DNA from: Anaerobacillus alkalidiazotrophicus
Lineage (GTDB): Bacteria; Bacillota; Bacilli; Bacillales_H; Anaerobacillaceae
Reading direction: 5' to 3'
Assembly: GCF_001866055.1 (NCBI RefSeq)
Contig: NZ_MLQS01000030.1
Coordinates: 621,500 to 685,499, forward strand
Length of the DNA stretch: 64,000 bases
Under the pieces are notes generated by a model that did not search any database, had not been told where the DNA came from, and was given only the letters and a program-made list of their open reading frames with translations. How positions within the stretch are numbered: the stretch's first letter is position 1; every line of letters begins with the position of its first letter. The position numbers and the translations under genes are program-made. This document shows, one piece after another, positions 25,753 through 35,519 of this stretch.

Positions 25753-26424
25753 GTGAACCATAAAAAATTAGTATTAACAAATAAAGATATTGAAGAAGGT
25801 AAACATAGAGAAGCAGTAGGCGGAAAATGGGATGAAATAGGTGAACTACAGTTTGATTGGTTTGTGAAAAAAGGTTTAAAAAAGGAAAATACTTTTCTAG
25901 ATGTTGGTTGTGGTTCATTAAGAGGGGGAATTCATTTTGTTAATTTTTTAGAAAAAGGAAATTATTATGGTATCGATATCAATGAATATCTAATTAAGGC
26001 TGGGAAAATTGAACTACAAAAACTAGATATTTTAAATAAAGAGCCTACTTTAATAGTAAATGGAGACTTTAATTTCGGTCTATTTAATCAAAGATTTGAT
26101 TTTGCTTTTGCTCAATCAGTTTTTACCCATCTTTCATTAGATGAAATATACAAATGTTTGGTGCAGATTGAGAAGGTATTAAAAAGTAATGGGGAATTTT
26201 ACGCTACTTTTTTTGAAGCTAAAAATAAAAAATACAATTTGGAGAGTCTTAATGATCTCCTTTATAAATCTAAAAACGAAGATAAAGATCCGTATTACTA
26301 TCCTTTTTCGGTGTTTCCGTTCATAATTAGAGATTTATCATTAACTGTTGAATATATAGGAAATTGGAATCATCCACGAAAGCAAAAAATGTTACTTTTC
26401 AAAAAAAAGAAAAAAAATAGCTGA
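25753..26424 (+). CDS. SAM-dependent methyltransferase (class I)
   Basis: A 223-residue methyltransferase. Motif I is FLDVGCGSLRGGIHFV, followed by YYGIDINEYLI (acidic end of strand beta-2) and FDFAFAQSVFTHLSLDEI (motif IV/post), then a C-terminal strand LTVEYIGNW. GTG 25753 follows AAGAGGGAG; the open frame upstream is hydrophobic, lacks a start signal and is probably not translated. In this setting sugar O-methylation is a reasonable guess, because spore glycans of Bacillus carry methylated rhamnose, but the acceptor is not shown. Confidence 0.75.
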   Translation: MNHKKLVLTNKDIEEGKHREAVGGKWDEIGELQFDWFVKKGLKKENTFLDVGCGSLRGGIHFVNFLEKGNYYGIDINEYLIKAGKIELQKLDILNKEPTLIVNGDFNFGLFNQRFDFAFAQSVFTHLSLDEIYKCLVQIEKVLKSNGEFYATFFEAKNKKYNLESLNDLLYKSKNEDKDPYYYPFSVFPFIIRDLSLTVEYIGNWNHPRKQKMLLFKKKKKNS

Positions 26425-26543
26425 GCTTGAATTTAATATACAATGGATTTAACTCAAGCTCCAAAAAGTCCTTTACTATAGAGAGAATGTAAGTATACAA
26501 AATTCCTACCTGGAACCTACCCCACCGTTTTGAAGCGGTATTT

Positions 26544-27188
26544 TTGACCATTGACATCTATCTGATACTTGCCGTTGTATCTAAAAAAGCTCTTTATGGT
26601 GTGCCTGTTCAGCTAAACTACGCTGCGATGTCTTATTCTCTTGTCGCAAGAAGAAAGCTCGAGCGAATTCCAACCATTCAACATCTCATTAAACGACTTA
26701 AACATGACTACATGTTCCGTTTAGACTGTGGATTTCTTCTTTCTGATACGATTCCATCTGAAGCTTCTTATTCAAGAATGCTTACGAAATTAGCAGAAAC
26801 AGAGGTTCTTGAACGTGTTCAAGAACCGTAAATCCTCCAAGTATTTTAGAAGGGTTTATCAGTAATTATACCATTGCCATTGATGCGACTCACATTGAAA
26901 CTCGAGATCAAGCACCAACGAAAGAAGAGAAGCCTAAATCTGAACCCCAAAAGTACAGACGTAAATCAAAAGAAGAGCGAGAAAAATAGCTTCAAGAACA
27001 AGCACCAAAAGAAGCAACTCTTCCCATTTTCGAGAAGAAGATTGAAAACCCAACTTGATGCGGCTCTAGAAGAGCTACGTTCGTCTGTACTCACCGCTCC
27101 TAAGTGAGGCATCAAGAAAAACATTGAAGGAAAGAACGTATTTTGGTTTGGTTACAAAGGACACTTTGCCGTTGGAACCAAAAATTAA
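26544..27188 (+). pseudogene. Transposase remnant (IS1182/IS5-like, DUF772)
   Basis: Three frames together read a transposase N-terminal half. FRLDCGFLLSDTIPSEASYSRM is the DUF772 region. After a frameshift near 26830 comes IAIDATHIETRDQAP with the first catalytic Asp; an in-frame TAG near 26987 and a second frameshift follow; then WGIKKN, NVFWFGYKGHFAVGTK and a stop at 27188. The rest of the catalytic domain is absent. This dead element separates the methyltransferase from the next glycosyltransferases. Confidence 0.8.
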
Positions 27189-27244
27189 TACATCCTTCAG
27201 TAAAGTTGATTATCTTTTAAAATTTAAATAAAGGAGTCCTATCA

Positions 27245-27931
27245 ATGGTATCCATTATCACCTGTACCATTAGACCTGAATATATCAATCATGTTTTTGA
27301 AAATTATGAAAGGCAGACATGGAAGGATAAAGAATTGATTATTGTACTAAACCGAGAAGATATGGATCTAATGGAGTGGAAGAAAAAAGCGGAACAATAT
27401 CAGAATGTTTCCGTTTATCAAAAGCCTTATGAGATAACAGTAGGGGAATGTAAAAATTTCGCAATTAAAAAAGCGAAATTTGACTATATAGCCAAATTTG
27501 ATGATGATGATTATTACTCTCCTCACTTTCTTAGTGAAGGCATGAAAGCATTTGAAGACAAGAATGCGGATATTACAGGGAAATGTGCCTATTTTGCTTA
27601 TATAGAAAGAACGAAGGAGTTAGTTACTCGTTTTAATGTGGAAAATAGGTTTGTAAGTGCAGTTTGTGATTCTACTTTAATATTTAAAAAAGAAATATTT
27701 AATCATGTCCAATTTACAACCAAACAAAATCAAGGCTCTGACAGACAATTTCAAATAGAAAGTCAAGAGAAGGGGTATAAAATATATTCGACTTCTAAAT
27801 ATAACTACACAAATATAAGAAGAGATGTAAAATATCATACATGGAAAATTAGTGAAGAAAATTTTTTGAAAAACTGTAGATTCGTTGCTAATACTGATCA
27901 TTACAAAAACCTTGTGGATAAAGAGTTTTAA
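27245..27931 (+). CDS. Glycosyltransferase family 2 (short, 228 aa)
   Basis: GT-A fold transferase: VSIITCTIRPEYINHVFENY at the start, ELIIVLNRED, and the metal-binding IAKFDDDDYYSPHFL at about 85-99. Short spore-locus glycosyltransferases of this type resemble the GT part of CgeD. ATG 27245 follows AAAGGAG. It is 59 bases upstream of the next glycosyltransferase, likely one transcript. Specificity unknown. Confidence 0.78.
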   Translation: MVSIITCTIRPEYINHVFENYERQTWKDKELIIVLNREDMDLMEWKKKAEQYQNVSVYQKPYEITVGECKNFAIKKAKFDYIAKFDDDDYYSPHFLSEGMKAFEDKNADITGKCAYFAYIERTKELVTRFNVENRFVSAVCDSTLIFKKEIFNHVQFTTKQNQGSDRQFQIESQEKGYKIYSTSKYNYTNIRRDVKYHTWKISEENFLKNCRFVANTDHYKNLVDKEF

Positions 27932-27990
27932 TGGATTAGGTAGTATAAGTTACAGTTTAACAAAGTGAAAATAATTAGGAGGCAATAACG

Positions 27991-28683
27991 ATGTTAAATA
28001 ATGTATCGGTTTTGATTCCTTTTAAGCCGGATAAGGGGATAAGAGAAGATTTGTTTAAATGGGTGACAACCTTTTATCAAAATGTTTTACCTGAAGTTGA
28101 AGTATGTATTGGTGAAAATCATGATCATCCTTTTAATAAATCAAAAGCTATTAATTTAGCTGCAAAGAATGCCACAAAAGATGTGTTTGTAATTGCAGAT
28201 GCTGATATCGTATATAACCCGCAAATCATTGTTAAGTCAATTGAATTACTTGATAAAAACGCTTGGGTTATTCCTTATAGTAAATGCCTAGATCTCTCTG
28301 AGAAAAGCACGAGAAATCTTCTGAATGTTCAACCTAAGTGGCCATTCCCAATCGAAGTAGAATATAATGAACGCCATAAGAATAATCCAAATTATCAATC
28401 TATAGGTGGAGTTATCGTTCTTAGGCGTCAAAGCTTCAGTATTGTTAGAGGATTTGATGAGAGATTTAGAGGGTGGGGAAGAGAGGATGATGCATTTAAG
28501 GATGCTATGAATACTTTATGTGGGCCTTATAAGCGAATTGAAGATGATTTTATCTATCATTTATGGCATCCAAAAGCATGGAATTCAAATATAAACAATA
28601 ATGTTCAATTATATAAGCAATATGTAAATAGTATTGGAAATGTACAAAAAATGAAGACATTAGTTGATGAACAAATGAAGTGA
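27991..28683 (+). CDS. GT2/GT7C-like glycosyltransferase
   Basis: A 230-residue transferase. FVIADADIVYNPQ (about 65-77) carries the DxD motif. SIGGVIVLRRQSFSIVRGFDERFRGWGREDDAF (about 136-168) is the galactosyltransferase-C (GT7C/GT27) acceptor block. ATG 27991 follows TAGGAGGC. It is the second gene of a two-glycosyltransferase unit and is followed by 0.5 kb of non-coding sequence before the rhamnose operon. Confidence 0.78.
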   Translation: MLNNVSVLIPFKPDKGIREDLFKWVTTFYQNVLPEVEVCIGENHDHPFNKSKAINLAAKNATKDVFVIADADIVYNPQIIVKSIELLDKNAWVIPYSKCLDLSEKSTRNLLNVQPKWPFPIEVEYNERHKNNPNYQSIGGVIVLRRQSFSIVRGFDERFRGWGREDDAFKDAMNTLCGPYKRIEDDFIYHLWHPKAWNSNINNNVQLYKQYVNSIGNVQKMKTLVDEQMK

Positions 28684-29122
28684 GGTACTAACTTGTGAGG
28701 ATATTGGATCACTTGGCGGAGTTTCCTAGTCTGTTTGTAAGTGGGAATTAGTGTATATTCTGTTAATCTAAGTAGTATGTAAATAAAGTTTCTTGTTAAA
28801 TGAAATAAATCAGGATATTTTTTGCAAGGGTTGCATCGTGGATTATGATGTAAGCTTTTTTTGTCATGGATGTTAAGGCAAATAAATTAGCTTTATAATT
28901 TATGACTCAATATTTTCAGGATGTAATGTAAAAATTCTACATGCCCTCTTTTTAAATAGACAACTTCCCTTCTCTAAGACGTACGAATAGAGTACTAATG
29001 GGGTACTGGAAAGCAGCTTAGATTAGGGGTATCAAAAGGTTTGGAAAGCAATATAGATTAAGTAAGGCTTTTTTTGAGTGAGTATGGAGTTGATGTAGAA
29101 CAACAAAAATTTTAAATGGTGA
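28684..29122. other. Non-coding stretch before the rhamnose operon
   Basis: AT-rich with frequent stops in all frames; no gene or clear terminator seen. The sigma-K-like promoter of the next operon lies just after it. Confidence 0.35.
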
Positions 29123-29150
29123 ACCTAACCATAAAATCATTCATAAATTA
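29123..29150 (+). promoter_or_regulatory. Sigma-K-like promoter of the spsIJKL operon
   Basis: AC (29123-29124), 17 bases, then CATAAATTA (29142-29150, matching CATAnnnTA), 43 bases before the spsI ATG. In B. subtilis the sps operon is expressed late in the mother cell under sigma-K. Confidence 0.6.
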
Positions 29151-29193
29151 ATAATTATGAGCAGTATGATTTTACAACAAAGGAAGTGAAGAA

Positions 29194-29949
29194 ATGAAAG
29201 GGGTTATTTTAGCAGGAGGAAGCGGTACTCGGTTAAAGCCCTTTACTAAAATTATCAATAAGCATCTTCTTCCGGTTGGTCCTTTCCCGATGATTTATTG
29301 GTCGATCATTAAGCTTAAAGAAGCAGGAATAGAAGATATATTAATATTAACAAACAGAGAACATTTAAGTTCCTTCATGGCATTATTTGATGATGGAAAG
29401 GAATTAGAAGTTAATTTAAGCTATAAAATCCAAGACGGTGCAAATGGAATTGCAGATGGCCTATCTTATGCAAAGTCGTTTGTAAAGGATGGAAAGTTTA
29501 TTACTTTATTAGGGGATAATATATTTGAAGATTCCCTTGTTCCTTACATTGAAAATTATAAGATGCAATCTAGTGGAGCTAGAGTTTTATTAAAAAAGGT
29601 ATCAAATCCTTCCCGGTATGGAATTGCTATATTAGATGAAGGAACTAGCACGATTCAGTCAATTATTGAAAAACCAAAAATAACCAATTCTCAATATTGT
29701 GTAACAGGGGTTTATATGTATGATTCACAAGTATTTGAATTGATTAGCTCTATAAAACCATCTGATCGAGGTGAATTAGAAATTACTGATGTTAATAATC
29801 TATATATAAAAGAAAACCAGTTGTATTATGATATATTACAAGGTTGGTGGATCGATGCAGGCACTCACGAATCACTCTTTAAAGCAAATACATTAGTTAA
29901 TGAACGAATTGAAACCTCTAAAAATTCTCAGAAAGGGGGAGTCGAGTGA
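29194..29949 (+). CDS. spsI: Glucose-1-phosphate thymidylyltransferase, SpsI type (copy 2)
   Basis: First enzyme of dTDP-L-rhamnose synthesis. 251 residues, with [20 protein letters not shown] at the N-terminus and [10 protein letters not shown] near residue 108, closely similar to the copy at 7335. ATG 29194 follows AAAGGAAGTG. It leads a complete, tightly packed operon spsI-spsJ-spsK-spsL; its stop TGA overlaps the GTG start of spsJ by four bases. The short SpsI type lacks the C-terminal regulatory extension of the long RmlA enzymes. Confidence 0.92.
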   Translation: MKGVILAGGSGTRLKPFTKIINKHLLPVGPFPMIYWSIIKLKEAGIEDILILTNREHLSSFMALFDDGKELEVNLSYKIQDGANGIADGLSYAKSFVKDGKFITLLGDNIFEDSLVPYIENYKMQSSGARVLLKKVSNPSRYGIAILDEGTSTIQSIIEKPKITNSQYCVTGVYMYDSQVFELISSIKPSDRGELEITDVNNLYIKENQLYYDILQGWWIDAGTHESLFKANTLVNERIETSKNSQKGGVE

Positions 29950-30899
29950 GTAAACATCTTCTAATCACTGGTGGTGCGGGGTTTATTGGATCAAATTTTA
30001 TCGATTATATATTGAAGAATACTACTTATTCTATCACCAACATTGATGCGTTAACGTATGCAGGTCATATTAACAACATGAAAACCTTTAATCAACATAG
30101 GAATTATCGATTTATTCAGTGTGATATTAGTAATGGAACAAGTTTGAAACAAGTTTTTGATTGTGACTATGAAGCCATTATTAATTTCGCAGCCGAATCC
30201 CACGTCGATCGAAGTATTGAAAATGCTCACCCATTTATTCATACAAATATAAACGGGACGCTTAACCTTCTTAATGCTGTTCTTGCTGGAAAAGCTAAAA
30301 AAATGATTCAGATTTCAACAGATGAAGTGTATGGATCCCTAGATCAAGATAGTCTCCCCTTTACTGAATATTCGCAGCTTGCATCAAATAACCCTTATTC
30401 AGCGAGTAAAGCAAGTGCCGATTTATTCGTTCGCTCTTTTCATAGAACATACCAGCTGCCATTAATTATTACTCGTTGCAGTAATAATTATGGTCCAAAA
30501 CAGCATTTGGAAAAATTCATTCCCAAAGTCATCACGAATGCTTTAAATGATCAAAAAATCCCGCTTTATGGAGACGGGAAACACGTTCGAGATTGGATCT
30601 TTGTTGATGATCATTGCCGTGCGATTCATACGGTATTAGAACATGGCGACTCAGGTGAAGTATACAACATTGGTGGTGGACATGAGTGGACGAATAAAGA
30701 AGTGATTACATTAATTCTTGATTATTTAAATAAAGATTATAGCTTAATAGAATATGTCAAAGATCGAAAAGGGCATGACAGGAGATATGGAATCAATTGG
30801 GGAAAAATCCATAAGGAATTAGGATGGAAACCACAAGTTTCTTTTAGAGAGGGGCTAATCAAGACCATTGAATGGTATAAAACCAACTACAGTCAATAA
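29946..30899 (+). CDS. spsJ: dTDP-glucose 4,6-dehydratase
   Basis: Second step: dTDP-glucose to dTDP-4-keto-6-deoxyglucose. 317 residues of the extended SDR fold: [17 protein letters not shown] binds NAD; the catalytic triad region has STDEVYGSL and [11 protein letters not shown] (Tyr-x3-Lys); [17 protein letters not shown] follows. Start GTG 29946, seven bases after AAAGGGGGAG. Translationally coupled to spsI and followed 16 bases later by spsK. Confidence 0.94.
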   Translation: MSKHLLITGGAGFIGSNFIDYILKNTTYSITNIDALTYAGHINNMKTFNQHRNYRFIQCDISNGTSLKQVFDCDYEAIINFAAESHVDRSIENAHPFIHTNINGTLNLLNAVLAGKAKKMIQISTDEVYGSLDQDSLPFTEYSQLASNNPYSASKASADLFVRSFHRTYQLPLIITRCSNNYGPKQHLEKFIPKVITNALNDQKIPLYGDGKHVRDWIFVDDHCRAIHTVLEHGDSGEVYNIGGGHEWTNKEVITLILDYLNKDYSLIEYVKDRKGHDRRYGINWGKIHKELGWKPQVSFREGLIKTIEWYKTNYSQ

Positions 30900-30915
30900 A
30901 GTGGGTGAAAAATCG

Positions 30916-31764
30916 GTGCGGATCTTGATTACTGGTGCAAATGGCCAATTAGGAAAAGAACTAGCAGAGAAGGCGAAACAATTGGCGACCGTTACAGCAT
31001 TAGGGAAAGACCAGCTAGATATTACAAATCAAATTCATGTTTCGCAGGTAATTAATAGCTTAAAACCAGATGTCATTATTCATGCAGCTGCTTATACGGC
31101 AGTGGACCAATGTGAACATGACAAAATGAAAGCTTTTGAGGTTAATAGTCTAGGAACTTTGCATGTTGCAAAAGAAGCAAAACAAAGTGGAGCAAAAATG
31201 GTCTATATTAGCAGCGATTACGTATTCAGCGGCGATAAAACAACCCCTTATAGAGAAGAGGATCATCCCAATCCGAAAAGTGTTTATGGATTAAGTAAAT
31301 GGCTTGGGGAACAACTCGTCCGATCGATAATAGAAGAATCCTATATTGTAAGAACATCCTGGCTATACGGAAGTAGTGGTAAAAATTTCGTCAAAACGAT
31401 GCTCAAATTAGCAGAGCAAAGGAACGAAGTTAAAGTGGTAGACGATCAAATCGGTTCACCGACCTATACGAAAGACCTAGCGGATGTGATTATGCAGTTA
31501 ATCGGTAAAACGTATGGAATCTATCATGTTAGTAATTCTGGATTCTGTAGTTGGTATATGTTTGCAAAATATATTTTTAAAGAAGCAGGATTCGACCCTA
31601 ATTTAATTAAGCCGATAACGACCGAGGCTTATGGAGCTCTGGCACCAAGACCGGCATATTCTGTTTTGGCTCATAACTCTTTAAAGAGAGAAGAAATTGA
31701 AAAACCTAGACGATGGGAAGAGGCCGTCGATGAATTTATTAGGGAGGAGTTAAAACATGATTGA
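30916..31764 (+). CDS. spsK: dTDP-4-dehydrorhamnose reductase
   Basis: Last step: reduces dTDP-4-keto-rhamnose to dTDP-L-rhamnose. 282 residues: ILITGANGQLGKELAEKA binds NAD(P)H, followed by ISSDYVFSGD and YGLSKWLGE (Tyr-x3-Lys), then RTSWLYG and a C-terminal GIYHVSN...W block. GTG 30916 is chosen, nine bases after AGTGGGTG; an in-frame TTG at 30868 lies inside spsJ. Its end overlaps spsL by eight bases. Confidence 0.93.
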   Translation: MRILITGANGQLGKELAEKAKQLATVTALGKDQLDITNQIHVSQVINSLKPDVIIHAAAYTAVDQCEHDKMKAFEVNSLGTLHVAKEAKQSGAKMVYISSDYVFSGDKTTPYREEDHPNPKSVYGLSKWLGEQLVRSIIEESYIVRTSWLYGSSGKNFVKTMLKLAEQRNEVKVVDDQIGSPTYTKDLADVIMQLIGKTYGIYHVSNSGFCSWYMFAKYIFKEAGFDPNLIKPITTEAYGALAPRPAYSVLAHNSLKREEIEKPRRWEEAVDEFIREELKHD

Positions 31765-32212
31765 AGGCGTGAAAATCAAGAAATTATTAAAGCACTGCGA
31801 TGATCGAGGTTTTTTTGCTGAACTTGTAAGAGATGACGAAGATCTATTGGAAAACTTCGGGCAAGCATCGTGGTCGATGAGTTATCCTGGCGTTATTAAA
31901 GCCTTCCATTACCACGAAGAACAAGATGACGTATGGTTTTTTCCTTCAGGGAATGCTCAAGTCGTCCTTTATGACCTGCGAAAGGTTTCAGCAACGCATG
32001 GGGAAACAGAAGTCTTTTATATGGGGGAAGAAAATCCAATCGTGTTGCTCATTCCCAAGGGTGTTGCTCACGGTTATCGCGTTCTCGGGCAAACACCGGC
32101 AACAATTATTTATTTTACAACGAAATCCTATAATCCTGAAAAACCTGATGAGAAACGGATACCGTGGGATGATCCAAATATAGGGTTTGATTGGGAGATA
32201 AAAAATCGGTAA
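31757..32212 (+). CDS. spsL: dTDP-4-dehydrorhamnose 3,5-epimerase
   Basis: Third enzyme of the pathway, a cupin-fold epimerase. 151 residues, shorter than typical RmlC (about 180) but like B. subtilis SpsL. GVIKAFHYHEEQDDVWF contains the catalytic His region; YDLRK and GVAHGYRVL follow. ATG 31757 is preceded by AGGGAGGAG inside spsK. A terminator follows the gene, closing the operon. Confidence 0.92.
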   Translation: MIEGVKIKKLLKHCDDRGFFAELVRDDEDLLENFGQASWSMSYPGVIKAFHYHEEQDDVWFFPSGNAQVVLYDLRKVSATHGETEVFYMGEENPIVLLIPKGVAHGYRVLGQTPATIIYFTTKSYNPEKPDEKRIPWDDPNIGFDWEIKNR

Positions 32213-32219
32213 TAATTAT

Positions 32220-32258
32220 AGCCTTAGCACATTGGAATATCGGGCTAAGGCTGTTTAA
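32220..32258 (+). terminator. Hairpin after spsL
   Basis: AGCCTTAGC pairs with GCTAAGGCT; the tail is GTTTAAATTT. Confidence 0.65.
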
Positions 32259-32424
32259 ATTTAATTGTATAAAAGCAGTTGATTTTTATTTAGAGCATTA
32301 AATTTAAGAGAGCTCTGTTAAATTGTCTAAATACTTAAATAAACAAAAAATATGGGTATTTAATTATACTAAAAAACCTTAGATTAATAAGATATAAGGA
32401 ATAGCAAAAGGAGGGAACTTAAAA

Positions 32425-33222
32425 TTGAAGTCAAACACGCATCACCAATTATTACAACCGTTTTTAATGACTTCGGTACCAAAAAGCGGGACTCATCTTT
32501 TACATCAGCTTCTTAATGGAATGCCTCATATATCAATGAACATTACAGATAGTAGTAAAAAATTTTTTTTCGATGATATGGATCATTTTATGTTACAAAA
32601 CGGATATCAAGATCATTATAGACGACTTGTGGCACTTAAAAGGAATGAGTTTGGATTAGGTCATGTTTTTTATACGAAACAATATGAAAATATGTTAAAA
32701 AAACTTAAAATAAAACATATTTTTCTTCACCGTGATCCTAGAGATGTATTAGTTTCCATGTCTTACTTTATTCCTAGTGAACGGGGATGGAAAGAGCATC
32801 CACTTAGAAATGAATTTAAATCATTAACTCCCAAAGACCGTATACTAAAATTAATTAATCAAGCATACCTAGGCCAAAATGGTAAATGGAAAAGTTATAA
32901 ATCCTATATCGAAGGGTTCTACGGATGGTTAAATGACAAAAACACGTATTCGTTTTCTTTTGAAGAATTAATAAATAATCGCTTTATAACATTAATGAAT
33001 CTAGTAAATTATTTATGGGGTGGGTTATTAACTCCAGTTCAAAAAAAAGCAATGGTTACAAAAATGATTGGTAACATAGATACAAATACTTCTCGAACAT
33101 TCCGTTCTGGAAAGGTTGGTGCATGGAAAACTGAATTTGACCAAGAAATAAAAGAGGAATTTAAAAAAAGTGCAGGAGATTTATTAATTCGCTATGGATA
33201 TGAAAAAAATAATAATTGGTAG
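32425..33222 (+). CDS. Sulfotransferase (3), Sulfotransfer_1 type
   Basis: The most canonical PAPS-dependent sulfotransferase here, 265 residues. The P-loop is TSVPKSGTHLLHQLL (16-30); the 3'-phosphate site is FLHRDPRDVLVSM (100-112); the C-terminal FRSGKVGAWK (226-235) corresponds to the RKGxxGDWKN loop, with Ser replacing the usual Lys. TTG 32425 is used, ten bases after AAAAGGAGGG. It directly follows the rhamnose operon and its terminator and has its own terminator. A fragment of a close paralogue lies at 46949. A glycan acceptor such as rhamnose is an inference from position. Confidence 0.85.
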   Translation: MKSNTHHQLLQPFLMTSVPKSGTHLLHQLLNGMPHISMNITDSSKKFFFDDMDHFMLQNGYQDHYRRLVALKRNEFGLGHVFYTKQYENMLKKLKIKHIFLHRDPRDVLVSMSYFIPSERGWKEHPLRNEFKSLTPKDRILKLINQAYLGQNGKWKSYKSYIEGFYGWLNDKNTYSFSFEELINNRFITLMNLVNYLWGGLLTPVQKKAMVTKMIGNIDTNTSRTFRSGKVGAWKTEFDQEIKEEFKKSAGDLLIRYGYEKNNNW

Positions 33223-33240
33223 CTTAGTAGTAAGCGTACA

Positions 33241-33290
33241 AAATCCAGTGGGGAAAAGCGAAACGCTATTCCCCACTGGATTTATTTTTT
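33241..33290 (+). terminator. Strong terminator after sulfotransferase 3
   Basis: Perfect 15-bp arms AAATCCAGTGGGGAA/TTCCCCACTGGATTT with inner pairing AGCG/CGCT, followed by ATTTTTT. Confidence 0.9.
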
Positions 33291-33661
33291 AGGACTTTTA
33301 AGACGGACCCCAAAATACGATTAGTTGGTGGTTTATTAAGCTCTTTCCGTGATTTGTGTTCGCTATGAATAATTCAGGATAAAACATACATTATTAATCT
33401 GAATTATTCACACTTCCAAATAAATGTATGAATTGAAATCAACGTCTTACTTTCGCTTTCATCCGCCAAAGTAAGACGTTGATTTCTATAATGTTGTTGG
33501 GTTAAAGCGGCAAGTGGGTAGAAAAAATCTTTTTTGGGGGCAGACTATTCCCTTGTTAACTCTAGCAGAAATGGTTTCTTTTTTCAGGGATTTGATGAAT
33601 GGCCTATTTAGCTCATTTCCTTGATGGTTAAGGAATTGGAAGTCATCTAGATATTTTTATA
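33291..33661. other. Non-coding region with IS-end-like motifs and a long perfect hairpin
   Basis: No gene seen. AATAATTCAGG (33368-33378) and its inverted copy CTGAATTATT (about 33401-33410) lie close together. 33436-33485 forms a hairpin with perfect 18-bp arms (AAATCAACGTCTTACTTT), possibly the terminator of the minus-strand operon. Confidence 0.45.
33436..33485. terminator. 18-bp perfect-arm hairpin
   Basis: Arms 33436-33453 and 33468-33485, loop of 14. No long T run, so termination is likely but not certain; read on the minus strand it is downstream of the gene ending at 33673. Confidence 0.5.
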
Positions 33662-33672
33662 AATAATTCAGG

Positions 33673-34401
33673 TTAAAATTCATTTTTAAAAATTTTTTGG
33701 AATTTTTTCAGTTCTACTTTTGTAGCTTGATCTAATAAATCAATTCTTTTTTGGAGTGATTTTTTAGCGTGATAATATATATTTAAATCTAATTGGTTTT
33801 TTTCAGATATCTTATTAATAATTTTAGGGGGAACTAATCTTGAACTAGGGCGATTACTATTAACATTACGTTTTTTATACCTTATATTTTTCCAATTTAA
33901 ACTCTTCATCATAAGAAATAGGGATTCTTCATACATTTCTGTAATTCCTACCATATGAAAATTATTCAGGTTCTCTTTTGCCTTTTCTATATCTACTGAT
34001 GAAGTTCCTGATAAATACCAAGTAAATCTATTGTGTTCTACAATATCAATAAACTCTTCTAAACTATTGTCCAATGCTATTTTATACATGGGTTGTTTTG
34101 GATTATTCCTTACATAATAATACAATGAAATCATTGATTCTATTGGATCTCTTAAAAAAGTTATATACTTAAAGGATTTTTGAATATATGAGTGAATACC
34201 AAATTGACTGTGCCCTTGTAAACATTTTATACGATCTAATTCTTTAGATGGCATATATCTAATTTTTTCATCTAAAAATTCTCGATTTGAAAAAGTTATT
34301 ATTTCATTAGGTTTATATTGTGCTTCAACTATCTTTCTAAGAGTTGTACCTCCAGTTTTTGGTATATGCAAAAAAATGAGTAAATCATTATTTTTGTCCA
34401 T
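33673..34401 (-). CDS. Sulfotransferase (4), Sulfotransfer_2 type
   Basis: A 242-residue member of the carbohydrate-sulfotransferase branch (Sulfotransfer_2, relatives act on heparan or chondroitin). FLHIPKTGGTTLRK (10-23) is the diagnostic P-loop, LQGHSQFGIH (61-70) the usual 'GH' segment, and FLRDPIESMISLYYY (82-96) the 3'-phosphate site. ATG 34401 follows AAGGAGGGG. It overlaps, at its stop codon, a 13-bp motif that recurs inverted at 35520. It is 21 bases downstream of the WbsX-like gene, clearly one transcript. Confidence 0.85.
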   Translation of the reverse strand: MDKNNDLLIFLHIPKTGGTTLRKIVEAQYKPNEIITFSNREFLDEKIRYMPSKELDRIKCLQGHSQFGIHSYIQKSFKYITFLRDPIESMISLYYYVRNNPKQPMYKIALDNSLEEFIDIVEHNRFTWYLSGTSSVDIEKAKENLNNFHMVGITEMYEESLFLMMKSLNWKNIRYKKRNVNSNRPSSRLVPPKIINKISEKNQLDLNIYYHAKKSLQKRIDLLDQATKVELKKFQKIFKNEF

Positions 34402-34422
34402 AAAAGCCCCTCCTTAAGAAGG

Positions 34423-35484
34423 TTAAAAGTACCCATTATTCTTGAGTGCTTGTTTAACACCTTCTAAATATTGATAATGAAATTTTTGATCTGGTTCAAG
34501 ATATGCCCCTTCAGCCCATTCATTCCAAGCATTGATAAATAAGAATTCGCTATTATAAAATTTCTTTGCATTTTGTATTTGAATAGTAAGGTAAGATGTA
34601 AATTTTTGAGGGGTTGAACCGTAAAATATTAATGCTTCTTTTCCTCTTCGTGCAGTATTGTCCCAATCAACAAATGCACCAGGGAATATTTTTTTCTTAG
34701 GTCTTATTGAAGTTCTTCTTAGTATACTTCTCCAAATTTTATCATAACTTAAAACACATAAACCCTTGTCTTTTCCAATATTTTTCAATCGAGGGTTAAT
34801 ATATCTTTTATGAGCGTTCGTATAATGTGGTTCAAATTCAATAGAAGCATCAAATCCATCTATATGTTTTAATGGATGAAACCCATTTAATGTTTCAACA
34901 AAGAAAATACCATTGAACCCGTTCTTTCTTGCTAATAATTGCCAGTATCTTAACATTTTCGAACATTGAGGGATACTTAAAGGCCGATATATAATAAATA
35001 AGGGTTTTCCATTAATTTTTATATATCTTCTATCTTTAAAAGCAGTTAATAAATAATTAAAATGCTCATCCCAGTCTTTTTTTTCCCCATAATCTTGTGG
35101 CATCAGTACATCGTTATTTGCCCCATTCCATCTTCTAGACCATGGTTCATTCGCCCATGAAAGACAAAATGGAAAATCAGGTTTCTTTGAGTATAAAACT
35201 TGTTCAAATGGTTTTTCTAATAATTTCTTACCTTTAAACCAATAATGATAATAACAAAATCCATATATACCATAAGTTTTTGCTAACTTAGCTTGCCACT
35301 CTCTTATTTGCGGATCAGTTAAATCATAATAGTTTTCTTGATATGGGATACGGGGTTGATAATGACCAGTAAACAATGGTTTTGCTTTATTTGTATTAGT
35401 CCACTCAGTAAATCCTTCACCCCACCACCTGTCATTTTCTGGTATGCGGTGAAATTGTGGTAAATAATAGGCAATCAATTTCAT
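34423..35484 (-). CDS. WbsX-family / GH99-like glycan-processing protein
   Basis: 353 residues: YYLPQFHRIPENDRWWGEGF at the start, YGFCYYHYWFKGKKLLEKPF and FCLSWANEPWSRRW in the first third, and INAWNEWAEGAYLEPD at the end. These are the signature blocks of the WbsX family (Glyco_tran_WbsX), related to GH99 endo-mannosidases and found in many O-antigen and exopolysaccharide loci. Whether it transfers or hydrolyses is not settled for the family. ATG 35484 has only a weak AAGGGTG site upstream. It forms a pair with sulfotransferase 4 within an interval flanked by inverted 13-bp motifs. Confidence 0.85.
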   Translation of the reverse strand: MKLIAYYLPQFHRIPENDRWWGEGFTEWTNTNKAKPLFTGHYQPRIPYQENYYDLTDPQIREWQAKLAKTYGIYGFCYYHYWFKGKKLLEKPFEQVLYSKKPDFPFCLSWANEPWSRRWNGANNDVLMPQDYGEKKDWDEHFNYLLTAFKDRRYIKINGKPLFIIYRPLSIPQCSKMLRYWQLLARKNGFNGIFFVETLNGFHPLKHIDGFDASIEFEPHYTNAHKRYINPRLKNIGKDKGLCVLSYDKIWRSILRRTSIRPKKKIFPGAFVDWDNTARRGKEALIFYGSTPQKFTSYLTIQIQNAKKFYNSEFLFINAWNEWAEGAYLEPDQKFHYQYLEGVKQALKNNGYF

Positions 35485-35519
35485 TAATAAAACACACCCT
35501 TAATCCAATATAAATTTTG